A DNA stretch of 32,881 bases from an alpha proteobacterium SCGC AAA288-G21 (GTDB lineage Bacteria > Pseudomonadota > Alphaproteobacteria > Pelagibacterales > Pelagibacteraceae), in contig AZYC01000005.1 in the NCBI GenBank assembly GCA_000513075.1, positions 8,111 to 40,991 of the forward strand, read 5' to 3'. Made by a program: the position numbers and the translations under genes. The notes under the pieces were generated by a model, which saw nothing but the letters and a program-made list of their open reading frames with translations, was not told the origin of the DNA and did not search any database. This document shows, piece after piece, positions 17,283 through 25,121 of this stretch. Each line of letters opens with the position of its first letter. Positions within the stretch are counted from its first letter, which is position 1.

Positions 17283-18170
17283 ATGTTTATAATTTAAATT
17301 ATAAAGATGCGTTAATTTTAAATGATGGTGGAAAACTTGTTAAGGAGTACCCCCAAATACCTGGGATAGATTTTTCGGGGAAAGTAGTAGAAAGCGAGAA
17401 TGCCAATTTTAAAATTGGTGATAATGTAATTTTAACGGGTTGGCGTGTAGGAGAAATATATCCGGGGGGGCTATACACAATTTGCAAGTGTTAAAAGTGA
17501 ATTCTTAGTAAAAACACCTAAAAATCTTACAAATAAACATGCGATGACATTAGGAACAGCAGGTATAACAGCTTTGCTCTGTTCTTTTGCAATAAAAGCA
17601 CGTGAAGAATTGTTATTAGGTGAAAAAATAAACAACGTTTTGGTTACGGGAGCTACTGGAGGCGTTGGTAGCATCGCAGTCATGATCTTATCAAAATTTG
17701 GTTACAAAGTAACTGCGGTTACTGGAAAAAAAGATCAAGATGATTTTTTAAAAAAATTAGGAGCTTCAAACATTATAAATCGAAAAGAATTTGAAGGTGA
17801 ACCAAAACTATTAGGTAAAGGATTATGGGATGGTGTAGTTGATACAGTAGGAGGAACTATATTATCTAATGTAATTTCTCAAACAAAACATTCGGGCATT
17901 GTTGCTGCATGTGGAAATGCAGGAGGAATAAAGCTAAATACTTCTGTTATGCCATTTATACTTCGAGGAATCAAATTATGGGGAATCGACTCCATTATGA
18001 TCAGTATCAAAAGGAGAGAATTTCTTTGGAACGAGGTGGTCAACTTAATTAATTTTGAAATACTTGAAAAGCATACTAAAACTGTTGGTTTAGAAGAATT
18101 ATTAAATATTTTTCCGAATATGCTTAAAGGAGAAATTTCTGGAAGAATTTTGGTAGACGTAAAGAAATAA
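17282..18170 (+). pseudogene. acuI: Acrylyl-CoA reductase (AcuI/YhdH family MDR), 5'-truncated and frameshifted
   Basis: Homology begins abruptly at LNYKDALIL, the NYKDAL motif found ~45 residues into AcuI/YhdH proteins. No start codon is available: an in-frame TAA lies at 17279-17281. The frame then reads YPQIPGIDFSGKVVES and VILTGWRVGEIY, and breaks at seven G's (17464-17470). One base fewer restores GGYTQFASVK and the rest: TLGTAGITALL, the nucleotide-binding VTGATGGVGSIAV, VVDTVGGTILSNV, CGNAGG, LRGIKLWGIDS and GRILVDV. AcuI reduces toxic acryloyl-CoA to propionyl-CoA with NADPH and is the usual partner of DMSP lyases. An intact ATG-started fragment from 17544 (208 aa) lacks the catalytic domain and is unlikely to work. 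LysR follows 1 nt later. Confidence 0.8.
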
Positions 18171-18171
18171 T

Positions 18172-19062
18172 ATGGATTGGGACAAGCTTAAAATTTTTCA
18201 TGCTGTAGCTGAGGCAGGCAGTTTTACTAAAGCGACAATAAATCTAAATTTAAGCCAATCAGCGATTAGTAGACAGATTCAATCTTTAGAACACAATTTA
18301 AAAGTGCAGCTTTTTGAAAGACATGCAAGAGGATTAACTTTAACTGAAAATGGAGGGTATTTATTCAAGACCGCACACGATGTAATTTCTAAACTTAAAG
18401 AGGTAGAAACTACTTTAGGAGACCAAAAAAATAAACCTAGCGGAAAATTATCAGTAACTACTGTTGTAAGTTTTGGCACAACTTGGTTAACACCAAGAAT
18501 ACAAGAGTTTATGGAATTAAATCCCGAAATGGAAATTGAACTAATTTTCGATGATAAAGAATTGGACCTGAGTCTTAGACAGGCAGATATAGGAATTTGG
18601 ATGCGAAAACCAAAACAATTGAATTATATCCAAAAAAAAATAATGGATATCAATTATCACATTTATGGATCTACAAAATATCTAGAAAAGAATGGGTATC
18701 CAAAATCAATCAGTGATTTAAATAAACATAAATTTATTTCTTACGGAAAAGGTACACCTTCGCCAGTATTTAACCCTGATTGGGTTTTAAAATTGGGAAC
18801 AAAAGATCAAAAAAAAAGAAAACCAATCATGAAAGTTAATAGTGTTTACGGGCTACTTTTAGCTGTTCAAAGTGGCGTTGGATTGGCTGCTCTTCCTGAC
18901 TATATGACTGTATCTGTTCCAAATATTATTAAGGTTTTGCCTCAAATTGTGGGACCAAGAACAGAAGCTCACTTTGTTTATCCTCAGTCACTCAGGAATG
19001 TTGTTCGAATACAAGCATTTAGAAACTTTTTGTATAGTAAAATTAGCGAATGGAAGTTTTAA
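18172..19062 (+). CDS. LysR-family transcriptional regulator
   Basis: 296 residues. The N-terminal winged HTH includes FHAVAEAGSFTKATINLN, SQSAISRQIQSLE and LFERHARGLTLTENG, all hallmark LysR positions. The C-terminal effector domain (from ~92) shows GKLSVTTVVSFGTTWLTPRI, LDLSLRQADIGIWM and AVQSGVGLAALPDY. The co-inducer is unknown. The ATG lies 1 nt beyond the acuI stop, so the regulator was part of the acuI transcript, and its target may have been acuI or the neighbouring acyl-CoA synthetase. With acuI disrupted, its current regulon is unclear. It ends directly against the convergent bactofilin gene. Confidence 0.92.
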   Translation: MDWDKLKIFHAVAEAGSFTKATINLNLSQSAISRQIQSLEHNLKVQLFERHARGLTLTENGGYLFKTAHDVISKLKEVETTLGDQKNKPSGKLSVTTVVSFGTTWLTPRIQEFMELNPEMEIELIFDDKELDLSLRQADIGIWMRKPKQLNYIQKKIMDINYHIYGSTKYLEKNGYPKSISDLNKHKFISYGKGTPSPVFNPDWVLKLGTKDQKKRKPIMKVNSVYGLLLAVQSGVGLAALPDYMTVSVPNIIKVLPQIVGPRTEAHFVYPQSLRNVVRIQAFRNFLYSKISEWKF

Positions 19063-19380
19063 TTATTTTTTTATCTCGGTTTTAATTGTTAAAAGTGAAC
19101 CTTCCTCTATTGATAATGTTTTCTGCTTTATTGTTCCATCCACATCAGCCGTCTTTCTTATGTGAACACTGTCAGAATTGATATCACCTTTCAATTTTCC
19201 ACCTATAAATATTTTTTTTGATTCGATATTCCCTTTAATATGCGAATTTTCAAAGGTTTCAACAAGCTCTGCATTAATATTTCCGTTAACTTCTCCGTCA
19301 ATGATAATGCTTCCTTTTTCAGTAATATTGCCATTTATCTTTACACCTGAAATAAGCACTGATTTAGTTTTATTAGCCAT
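19063..19380 (-). CDS. Bactofilin (polymer-forming cytoskeletal protein)
   Basis: 105 residues, typical for a minimal bactofilin (DUF583). Successive short beta turns of a right-handed helix are evident: SGVKINGNITEKGSIIIDGE, VNGNINAE, HIKGNIESKKIFIGGKLKGD, then VHIRKTADVDGTIKQKTLSIEEGS. Bactofilins self-assemble into filaments without nucleotide and scaffold cell-envelope enzymes in other alphaproteobacteria. Short unstructured tails flank the core. No peptidase or envelope gene adjoins it, so a specific role cannot be assigned. Transcription would begin in the gap shared with the FTR1 gene. Confidence 0.88.
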   Translation of the reverse strand: MANKTKSVLISGVKINGNITEKGSIIIDGEVNGNINAELVETFENSHIKGNIESKKIFIGGKLKGDINSDSVHIRKTADVDGTIKQKTLSIEEGSLLTIKTEIKK

Positions 19381-19466
19381 AGTTAATCATTATTAATTGA
19401 TACAACTATAAAGTTTAAATCAAAAAAATAACATACAAATTATATTGAAATTGCGACATTTTGACA

Positions 19467-19503
19467 ATGATAATCATTCGCATTGACATTGAGAATGATT
19501 ATC
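19467..19503. promoter_or_regulatory. Paired Fur-like boxes upstream of the iron permease
   Basis: GATAATCATTC (19469-19479) and its exact reverse complement GAATGATTATC (19493-19503) are separated by 13 nt. Each arm matches the GATAATNATTATC-type Fur box; the left copy extends to ATGATAATCATT. The second arm ends 20 nt before the FTR1 ATG at 19523. This predicts iron repression of the permease by Fur or a related regulator. Confidence 0.65.
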
Positions 19504-19522
19504 AATAAAAACATTGTCCTGT

Positions 19523-20230
19523 ATGAATTTTTTAATGAATGCAGGAATAATATTTGAAACTATGAGTATAGCTTTAGCACCGTTTTTTAGTTCTTTTTTT
19601 ATCCTTCTAAGAGAGGGATTTGAGGCAATGCTTATTGCTGTCTTGGTTTTTATGTATCTAGACAAAGTTAAAGCCAGAGAAAAACGACCAGCAGTGTTTT
19701 GGGGTATTGCAGCAGGAATTGTTGCTTCAATGTTTGTTGCATTAGGATTTAAAAAAATTGCTGGCATAACTCATGCACATGAGGAACTTTTTGAAGGTGG
19801 AGTAATGCTTGTGGCAGCTGGCATGTTAACTTATGTAGCTTTCTTTTGTCATCATGCAAAACAACATGTGGAAGGTAAAGTTGATAAAGCAATTGCAACT
19901 GGCAATTCTTTTATTTTATCTTTTACAGTTTTTTTAGCAATTTTAAGAGAAGGTTTTGAAATAGTACTATTTTATGCAGCTTTGATTGGTTCAGGAATTT
20001 ATAATACAGTGCCAGTTTTTGTTGGAGCTGCAGTCGGAACATTAGCCCTTATCGGAGTTTATTTTGGATTAAATAAAATAACAAAAATAATTCCTATAGG
20101 AATGTTTTTTAGAGCATCCAGTATTTTGCTTTTTGCATTAGCTTTCTATTTTGCTTATTCAGGTATTCACGAGCTTCACGAAGGCTTTGAAGAATTAGCT
20201 TCAATTACATCAAATTTATTGATATCATAA
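19523..20230 (+). CDS. FTR1/EfeU-family iron permease
   Basis: About 235 residues with seven predicted membrane segments. Both REGxE iron-transport motifs of the family are present: LLREGFEAML in the first helix and ILREGFEIVLF in the middle of the protein. A His-rich loop CHHAKQH and the terminal HELHEGFEEL are also seen. EfeU/FTR1 permeases import iron, in EfeUOB systems together with periplasmic EfeO and EfeB, which are not nearby. Start uncertain: in-frame ATGs at 19523, 19535 and 19562 are all possible, and 19562 places the first helix most like E. coli EfeU. None has a clear Shine-Dalgarno. Fur-like boxes lie just upstream. Confidence 0.85.
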   Translation: MNFLMNAGIIFETMSIALAPFFSSFFILLREGFEAMLIAVLVFMYLDKVKAREKRPAVFWGIAAGIVASMFVALGFKKIAGITHAHEELFEGGVMLVAAGMLTYVAFFCHHAKQHVEGKVDKAIATGNSFILSFTVFLAILREGFEIVLFYAALIGSGIYNTVPVFVGAAVGTLALIGVYFGLNKITKIIPIGMFFRASSILLFALAFYFAYSGIHELHEGFEELASITSNLLIS

Positions 20231-20237
20231 CATAAAA

Positions 20238-20307
20238 GTTCTAAGGGGGTGTCTTTACAGACTGAGATTAAACCCCAGGAACCTGGCTGGTAATTCAGTA
20301 AGGGAAT
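20238..20307 (+). promoter_or_regulatory. TPP (thi-box) riboswitch controlling thiV
   Basis: Conserved TPP-aptamer landmarks appear in order: GGGGTG, CTGAGATTAAACCC, GGAACCTGG, CTGGTAATTCAG and TAAGGGAA. The closing helix can form between GUUCU (20238-20242) and GGAAU (20303-20307). The right strand contains the Shine-Dalgarno AGGG (20301-20304), 6 nt before the ATG at 20311. Ligand binding would therefore hide the ribosome site directly, with no separate expression platform. Thiamine pyrophosphate should lower transporter translation. Confidence 0.93.
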
Positions 20308-20310
20308 AAA

Positions 20311-21765
20311 ATGGATGAGCAAGTATATTTTTTAAGTCACCACTCAACACTAGTCATTGTTTTTTTGGTCAGTACTTTATTTGCTGTAATAGGAATTGTA
20401 TATTCAAAAAAACATCAAGGTTTAGAAAATTATCTTACAGCAAATAGAAATATTGGCGTTACATCTTTGACTACGAGTTTGGTTGCTTCCGCTTTAGGTG
20501 CTTGGATTCTTTTTGGCCCGGCATCTGCTGCTACCTGGGGAGGAATTGGGGCTATAATTGGTTATTCTTTGGGTACCGCCGCTCCAATGATTGCACTTAT
20601 TTTTTTAGGAACAAAACTAAGAAAGATTTTTCCAAAAGGTAAAACTCTTACAGAATTTGTTCAAAACAAATTTGGTAAAAATTTATTTAAATTAATCTTA
20701 GCTTTAATGATTTTTTATATGTTTATATTTTTGTGTGCTGAGGTGACAGCTATATCTATGTTGATTAATTATATTTCAGGTACATCTTTATGGATTACGG
20801 CACTATTAGTAATAGTTGCAACATTAGCCTACACACTTTATGGAGGATTAAGAGTTTCAATTTTAACAGATAATTTTCAGTTTTTTATTGTCCTTATTTT
20901 TTTTTTGATTTGCGCATTTTATATTTTTTCATTTAACAGTAATGAAATTTCCCTAGATCTTATTAAAAATAATTCTAACCATTTGATCAGTAGTGAATAT
21001 TTACCAAACTACACAGCTGGATTAACTTTTTTCATAGCAGTTGCTGCCACTAATCTTTTTCATCAAGGGAACTGGCAGAGAGTTTTTGCTGCCAAAAATG
21101 AAAAAATATTAAAACAAAGCCTTTGGATATCTTTTTTTATTATTATACCTATCGTTTTCTTTATGGGCGTCTCCGGGTTAATTGCTGTATCACTAGATAG
21201 CAAAGTAAATCCAGATCTTGCTTTTTTTTCAATTCTTTTAAAGCAAAATATTCCCTTGTTATCTGTTTTGATTATTATTATGGCCTTATCATTGACTATC
21301 AGTACTGTAGATACACTAGTAAATGCTTTATCCAGCTTGGTTGTAGTGGAGGGCAAATATTTCTTTGCCGATTATAGAAATAAGAATTTTTTAAAATTAT
21401 CAAAAATCTTTTTAGTTACATTATCAATTATTTCATTCGTTATAGCATCAAAAGGTTTTAGTATTTTGTATTTGTTTCTATTAGCTGATCTTTTCTGCTG
21501 TGCAGCAGTTTTTACTGTTTTTAGTGCTTTTTATAAAAAGAAAGTTAAAGAAACAAATGCATTTATATCAATTTTAATAGGATTATTATTTGGGTTACTT
21601 CTATTTCCTAATACTGATTTTTCTCAAAGTATATTGGTGGGAACTTTCTTATCAAGAGATCTATTTCCTCAAATTATAACTAATTATCTATTGTTCTGGT
21701 CATTTTTGTTTGCAACACTTTTTCCAGTAATTGTTATAATTAGCTATGATTCCTTTAAAAGATGA
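20311..21765 (+). CDS. thiV: Sodium/solute symporter, ThiV-type thiamine-precursor transporter
   Basis: 484 residues with about thirteen membrane segments. The SSS-family core includes GLENYLTANRN in the first loop, ALGAWILFGPASAATWGGIG in TM2, LTEFVQNKFGKN, YTLYGGLRVSILTDNFQ and FHQGNWQRVFAAK. The TPP riboswitch immediately upstream makes a thiamine-related substrate very likely. In Pelagibacter a riboswitch-controlled SSS protein named ThiV is proposed to import the pyrimidine precursor HMP, in organisms that lack thiC. The exact substrate is not shown by sequence. Its end overlaps the rhomboid gene by 20 nt. Confidence 0.85.
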   Translation: MDEQVYFLSHHSTLVIVFLVSTLFAVIGIVYSKKHQGLENYLTANRNIGVTSLTTSLVASALGAWILFGPASAATWGGIGAIIGYSLGTAAPMIALIFLGTKLRKIFPKGKTLTEFVQNKFGKNLFKLILALMIFYMFIFLCAEVTAISMLINYISGTSLWITALLVIVATLAYTLYGGLRVSILTDNFQFFIVLIFFLICAFYIFSFNSNEISLDLIKNNSNHLISSEYLPNYTAGLTFFIAVAATNLFHQGNWQRVFAAKNEKILKQSLWISFFIIIPIVFFMGVSGLIAVSLDSKVNPDLAFFSILLKQNIPLLSVLIIIMALSLTISTVDTLVNALSSLVVVEGKYFFADYRNKNFLKLSKIFLVTLSIISFVIASKGFSILYLFLLADLFCCAAVFTVFSAFYKKKVKETNAFISILIGLLFGLLLFPNTDFSQSILVGTFLSRDLFPQIITNYLLFWSFLFATLFPVIVIISYDSFKR

Positions 21766-22450
21766 CAACCCTACAGAAGGTAGACCTGTAGTCACTTATT
21801 TTTTAATAGGTTTATGTGTTCTAGTTTTTATGATGGAGCTTGGATCACAATCCTACAGAACGGGTGAACTATTTTATTCGTATGGACTAATTCCATCAGT
21901 TTTAATGGGACATAATCAATTACCACAAGATCTTTATGCACTGCCTGCCTATTTAACAATTTTTTCATCTATGTTTATGCATGGTGGTTTTATGCATTTA
22001 ATAGGTAATATGCTGTATATGTGGATTTTTGCGGATAATATTGAAGATGCTCTTGGACAAAAAAAATTTATAATTTTTTATTTACTATCGGGAGTTGGGG
22101 CAGCCATGGCTCAAGTATTAATGGATACAAGTTCCCAAGTTCCAATGGTTGGTGCTAGTGGTGCAATAGGAGGAGTATTGGGTGCATATTTAATTAATCA
22201 TCCAAACGCTAGAGTGCTTGTACTGATTCCTTTTGGTTTTTTTAGTCAATTAATCAAGATAAGAGCCCTGTATGTTTTAGGTTTTTGGTTTGTATTACAA
22301 TTTATTAATTCGAGCATGAAGTCTTCACAAGGAGGTGGGGTCGCCTATGCTGCTCATATTGGAGGTTTTATTACAGGAATGGTTTTGATATTATTTTTTA
22401 ATAAAACAGCAAAGAGAAAAACGAAAATTATGAAAGGACCTTGGAGTTAA
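21746..22450 (+). CDS. Rhomboid-family intramembrane serine protease
   Basis: 234 residues with six hydrophobic segments. Catalytic Ser138 sits in GASGAIGG (136-143), and catalytic His204 in AAHIGGF. HGGFMHLIGN (79-88) supplies the conserved His and Asn of TM2, and the WxF/YLLSG segments match the family. Rhomboids cut single-pass membrane proteins within the bilayer; substrates are unknown here. The N-terminus MIPLKDDNPT is the typical alphaproteobacterial start. It overlaps thiV by 20 nt and the next protease gene by 1 nt, so all three are probably on one message and may partly follow the riboswitch. Confidence 0.92.
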   Translation: MIPLKDDNPTEGRPVVTYFLIGLCVLVFMMELGSQSYRTGELFYSYGLIPSVLMGHNQLPQDLYALPAYLTIFSSMFMHGGFMHLIGNMLYMWIFADNIEDALGQKKFIIFYLLSGVGAAMAQVLMDTSSQVPMVGASGAIGGVLGAYLINHPNARVLVLIPFGFFSQLIKIRALYVLGFWFVLQFINSSMKSSQGGGVAYAAHIGGFITGMVLILFFNKTAKRKTKIMKGPWS

Positions 22451-23556
22451 TGAACTATTTAATACCATTCATTATTTTAATTACTGTTGTCGTATTCATT
22501 CATGAATATGGTCATTATTATATTGCAAAAAAATATGGTGTTGGAGTAACCGACTTTTCAATTGGCTTTGGAAGAGAGATTTTTGGCTGGAATGATAAAT
22601 CTGGCACCAGATGGAAAATTTGCTGGATACCACTTGGAGGTTATGTAAAATTTTTTGGTGATCGCAATGTATTTAGCCAAACAGAACAGGCTGAGGTTTT
22701 AAAAAAATATAATAAAAAGGATCAAAAAAAACTTTTTACTTTAAAACCCTTATATCAAAGATCTTTAATCGTTGTTGCAGGTCCTGTTGCAAACTTTGTT
22801 TTGGCACTAATAATTTTTGTATTTATTTATATGTTTGTAGGTAAAGATATGACACCTGCAATTGTACATGAAGTTCAAAAGGATAGCCCTGCATATATCT
22901 CTGGAATTAAAAAAAACGATAAAATTGTTTCAATTGATAATAAAAAAGTGAACAGTATTTTAGAGGTATCTATATTTATTTCTACATCTACTTCGGAAAG
23001 CATAAAATTTATAATCCTTAGAAATGACCAGGAAGTAATTTTTAATATTAAGCCAGATTTAGTTGAAAGCAAAGATTCTTTGGGAAATAAAATTAAAAAA
23101 AGAATGATTGGAATTAAACTGGCTCCATTTAATAATGAATTTAACAATGTAAAGCTAGGACCAACCAAAGCTATCTTTTATTCTATAAAGGAGGTTTGGT
23201 TTGTAAGCACAACTTCTTTAAAATATTTAGGGAGCATGATAACAGGTTCAGGAGATTCTTCTCAATTAGGAGGGCCAATTAGGATAGCGAAAATCACCGG
23301 GCAAGTTGCTGAATATGGTATTGTTCCTTTTTTAAGTGTAATGGCCTATATATCAATAAGCCTCGGTTTAATTAATCTGTTTCCTATTCCAATGTTAGAC
23401 GGAGGTCATCTAATGTTTTATTTCTTTGAGAAACTATTAGGTCGTCCTTTGCAGCAAAAAACACAAGAAGGATTTTTCCGAATCGGTTTATTTTTACTAT
23501 TTTCATTAATGTTTTTTGCAACATTTAATGATTTGAAAGACCTTGGTCTATTCTAA
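22450..23556 (+). CDS. rseP: RseP-like M50 site-2 zinc metalloprotease
   Basis: 368 residues from the ATG at 22450, whose first base is the last base of the rhomboid TAA. HEYGH (18-22) provides the zinc ligands and catalytic Glu. A short first helix, a cytoplasmic loop with SIGFGREIFGW, a second helix after RSLIVVAGPVANFVL, one PDZ domain around VQKDSPAYISGIKKNDKI, and the third ligand in FPIPMLDGGHL are all seen. RseP homologs clear remnant signal peptides and cleave anti-sigma factors. Only one PDZ is recognisable; E. coli RseP has two. The usual neighbours dxr and bamA are absent here. A TTG nine bases upstream is possible but less likely. Confidence 0.9.
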   Translation: MNYLIPFIILITVVVFIHEYGHYYIAKKYGVGVTDFSIGFGREIFGWNDKSGTRWKICWIPLGGYVKFFGDRNVFSQTEQAEVLKKYNKKDQKKLFTLKPLYQRSLIVVAGPVANFVLALIIFVFIYMFVGKDMTPAIVHEVQKDSPAYISGIKKNDKIVSIDNKKVNSILEVSIFISTSTSESIKFIILRNDQEVIFNIKPDLVESKDSLGNKIKKRMIGIKLAPFNNEFNNVKLGPTKAIFYSIKEVWFVSTTSLKYLGSMITGSGDSSQLGGPIRIAKITGQVAEYGIVPFLSVMAYISISLGLINLFPIPMLDGGHLMFYFFEKLLGRPLQQKTQEGFFRIGLFLLFSLMFFATFNDLKDLGLF

Positions 23557-23602
23557 ATACAAAGACTTAATTATCGAAAAAAGCAGTAAAAACAAGGGTT
23601 TT

Positions 23603-23631
23603 TTGATATACCCACATATTGTGTGCATTAT
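23603..23631 (+). promoter_or_regulatory. Candidate promoter of the HU gene
   Basis: TTGATA (23603-23608), exactly 17 nt, then CATTAT (23626-23631) lie ~80 nt upstream of the HU start. The -10 match is only moderate. The 154-nt gap after rseP is one of the larger ones in this half of the window, consistent with a separate promoter. Confidence 0.3.
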
Positions 23632-23710
23632 TGTAAAATACACTAAAAAAACCATTGATTTCCTGAGTTTTTATGGCAAGAGTGAATAAAGCAATAAAAA
23701 TGAGGCTAAA

Positions 23711-23986
23711 ATGAATAAAAAACAGTTAATGAGCAAAATAGCAACGACGCTAAATCAAAGCAAAGCGGATGCCGAGAGAACTTTTGATAGTATTCTCAGC
23801 TTGATTCTAGATTGCCTTAAAAATGATGAGCAAGTTAAAATAGCTGGCTTCGGCACTTACAAAGTTGCAAAAAGAAAGGCTAGGATTGGTAGGAATCCAA
23901 GAACTGGTGAACAAATTCAAATTGAAGCATCACAAAAAGTCAAGTTTTTGCCTGCTAAGGCACTAAAAGAGATGTTCAATAAATAA
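23711..23986 (+). CDS. hup: HU-family DNA-binding protein
   Basis: 91 residues, the standard HU length. MNKKQLMSKIA opens the helical dimerisation part; VKIAGFGTYKVAKRKARIGRNPRTGE covers the beta arm with the conserved GFGxF/Y, RxGRNPxTG and intercalating Pro. The C-terminus VKFLPAKALKEMFN is also typical. HU bends and compacts DNA non-specifically. IHF subunits share the fold, but the arm sequence favours HU. Preceded by a 154-nt gap with a candidate promoter and followed by a strong terminator, so probably a monocistronic, highly expressed gene. Confidence 0.93.
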   Translation: MNKKQLMSKIATTLNQSKADAERTFDSILSLILDCLKNDEQVKIAGFGTYKVAKRKARIGRNPRTGEQIQIEASQKVKFLPAKALKEMFNK

Positions 23987-23998
23987 ATTTACTAAAAA

Positions 23999-24040
23999 AC
24001 AGCCTTTAAAAGTTATAATTTTAAAGGCTGTTGGCTGTTT
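23999..24040 (+). terminator. Rho-independent terminator after HU
   Basis: A perfect 13-bp stem, ACAGCCTTTAAAA (23999-24011) with TTTTAAAGGCTGT (24019-24031), has a 7-nt loop. It begins 13 nt after the HU stop and is followed by a T-rich stretch. Because the stem is symmetric with A's before it and T's after, it could also work leftward. It separates HU from the convergent glycosyltransferase operon. Confidence 0.8.
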
Positions 24041-24128
24041 TATTTTGTGTTGAAAATACAGCTAATTTTCGTTGTTAAGTGTTGGTATTTGGGTTTTCTG
24101 ATCCTTTTTAATAATTGGCTATAATTGT

Positions 24129-25121
24129 TCATATTGTATTTTGATCCCATAATTTTTTAATATCGATATGCGGTGATATTCCATAACTTGAATTTATATT
24201 TGTAAAATGTACTGATAGAGATGGAATAGGCGCCAAACAATACTCTTCTTTATATATTTCATTCAGATATTTCTCAAATGGATCATGCCTTTTTTTACAA
24301 TTCTTTACGAAATTTTCCCAGTATTGATCTAGGATTATTTTGCTAGTTAAAAATGTACAAAGGGTTCTGTCAATCAATTGCCAATGCCTATGACTACCAA
24401 TTAATATATTAGTTTTTCTATCCGTTGTATAAAGATAAGGGTAGTCGGATGGACATAATACAATTTCTCTATTTAATTGGGACGCAAGACGTTCATAAGT
24501 CATTAACATTTCTTCGATCAAGGTATCTTTATGAAGATAATCATCTTCTACAAAGAAGATTAAATCTTCAGTTTCATTTTTAGCAATAAAAAAACATTTT
24601 AATAAACTTGCTAAATTACTAAATGTTTCGGGGTTTTCTTCGTTTATAATTTTATTATCAAATTCATTTTTATTTAGATTTATTATATTAGGAACAATTT
24701 TCCATCTATTCAAAAGTAAATTAATTTTATTAATAATTGTTTTGTCGGAATTGTCATCCACAATAGTTAAATTAAAGTTAATACTTTGCAATAGAGTTTT
24801 TGCTTTTTGTAAAGAATTTAGTAATGAATTCAAGGATCTAAGAGTATATTCACTCTTGGGTTTATCAAAAATTCTTGCCTTACTTTGATCCCATATATTT
24901 ACTTTGGTATTAGATCTAAAAATTATGTTTAATGAATTTATTTTTCTTTTAATTTTTACCTCGCCTAGGGGTAAAACGATTGATTTTTTATTTATTGTTG
25001 AAAGATTTTCAGTTAAAGATTTATCTAATGTTGGAGAGGTGAATCGATTTTGATCAATAATTTCAAAATCAAGAAATCTAGATATTGTAATAAAAAATTT
25101 CTTAAATAAGCGTTTAATCAT
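24129..25121 (-). CDS. Glycosyltransferase-like protein (GT-A type)
   Basis: 330 residues. After a basic N-terminus with a weakly hydrophobic stretch, the protein has a nucleotide-sugar-binding style strand INFNLTIVDDNSD near residues 113-125 and an acidic LIFFVEDDYLH motif near 186-196, which fit a GT-A fold with a DxD-like metal site. The remainder (CPSDYPYL, SHRHWQLIDRT) is not a signature I can assign. Donor and acceptor are unknown. It overlaps the upstream isomerase gene by one base and is last in a three-gene operon. Confidence 0.55.
   Translation of the reverse strand: MIKRLFKKFFITISRFLDFEIIDQNRFTSPTLDKSLTENLSTINKKSIVLPLGEVKIKRKINSLNIIFRSNTKVNIWDQSKARIFDKPKSEYTLRSLNSLLNSLQKAKTLLQSINFNLTIVDDNSDKTIINKINLLLNRWKIVPNIINLNKNEFDNKIINEENPETFSNLASLLKCFFIAKNETEDLIFFVEDDYLHKDTLIEEMLMTYERLASQLNREIVLCPSDYPYLYTTDRKTNILIGSHRHWQLIDRTLCTFLTSKIILDQYWENFVKNCKKRHDPFEKYLNEIYKEEYCLAPIPSLSVHFTNINSSYGISPHIDIKKLWDQNTI

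Noticed and set aside
17299-17487. Minus-strand ORF of 62 codons across the acuI remnant
   Set aside because: It is antisense to clear AcuI-homologous sequence and has no family resemblance.
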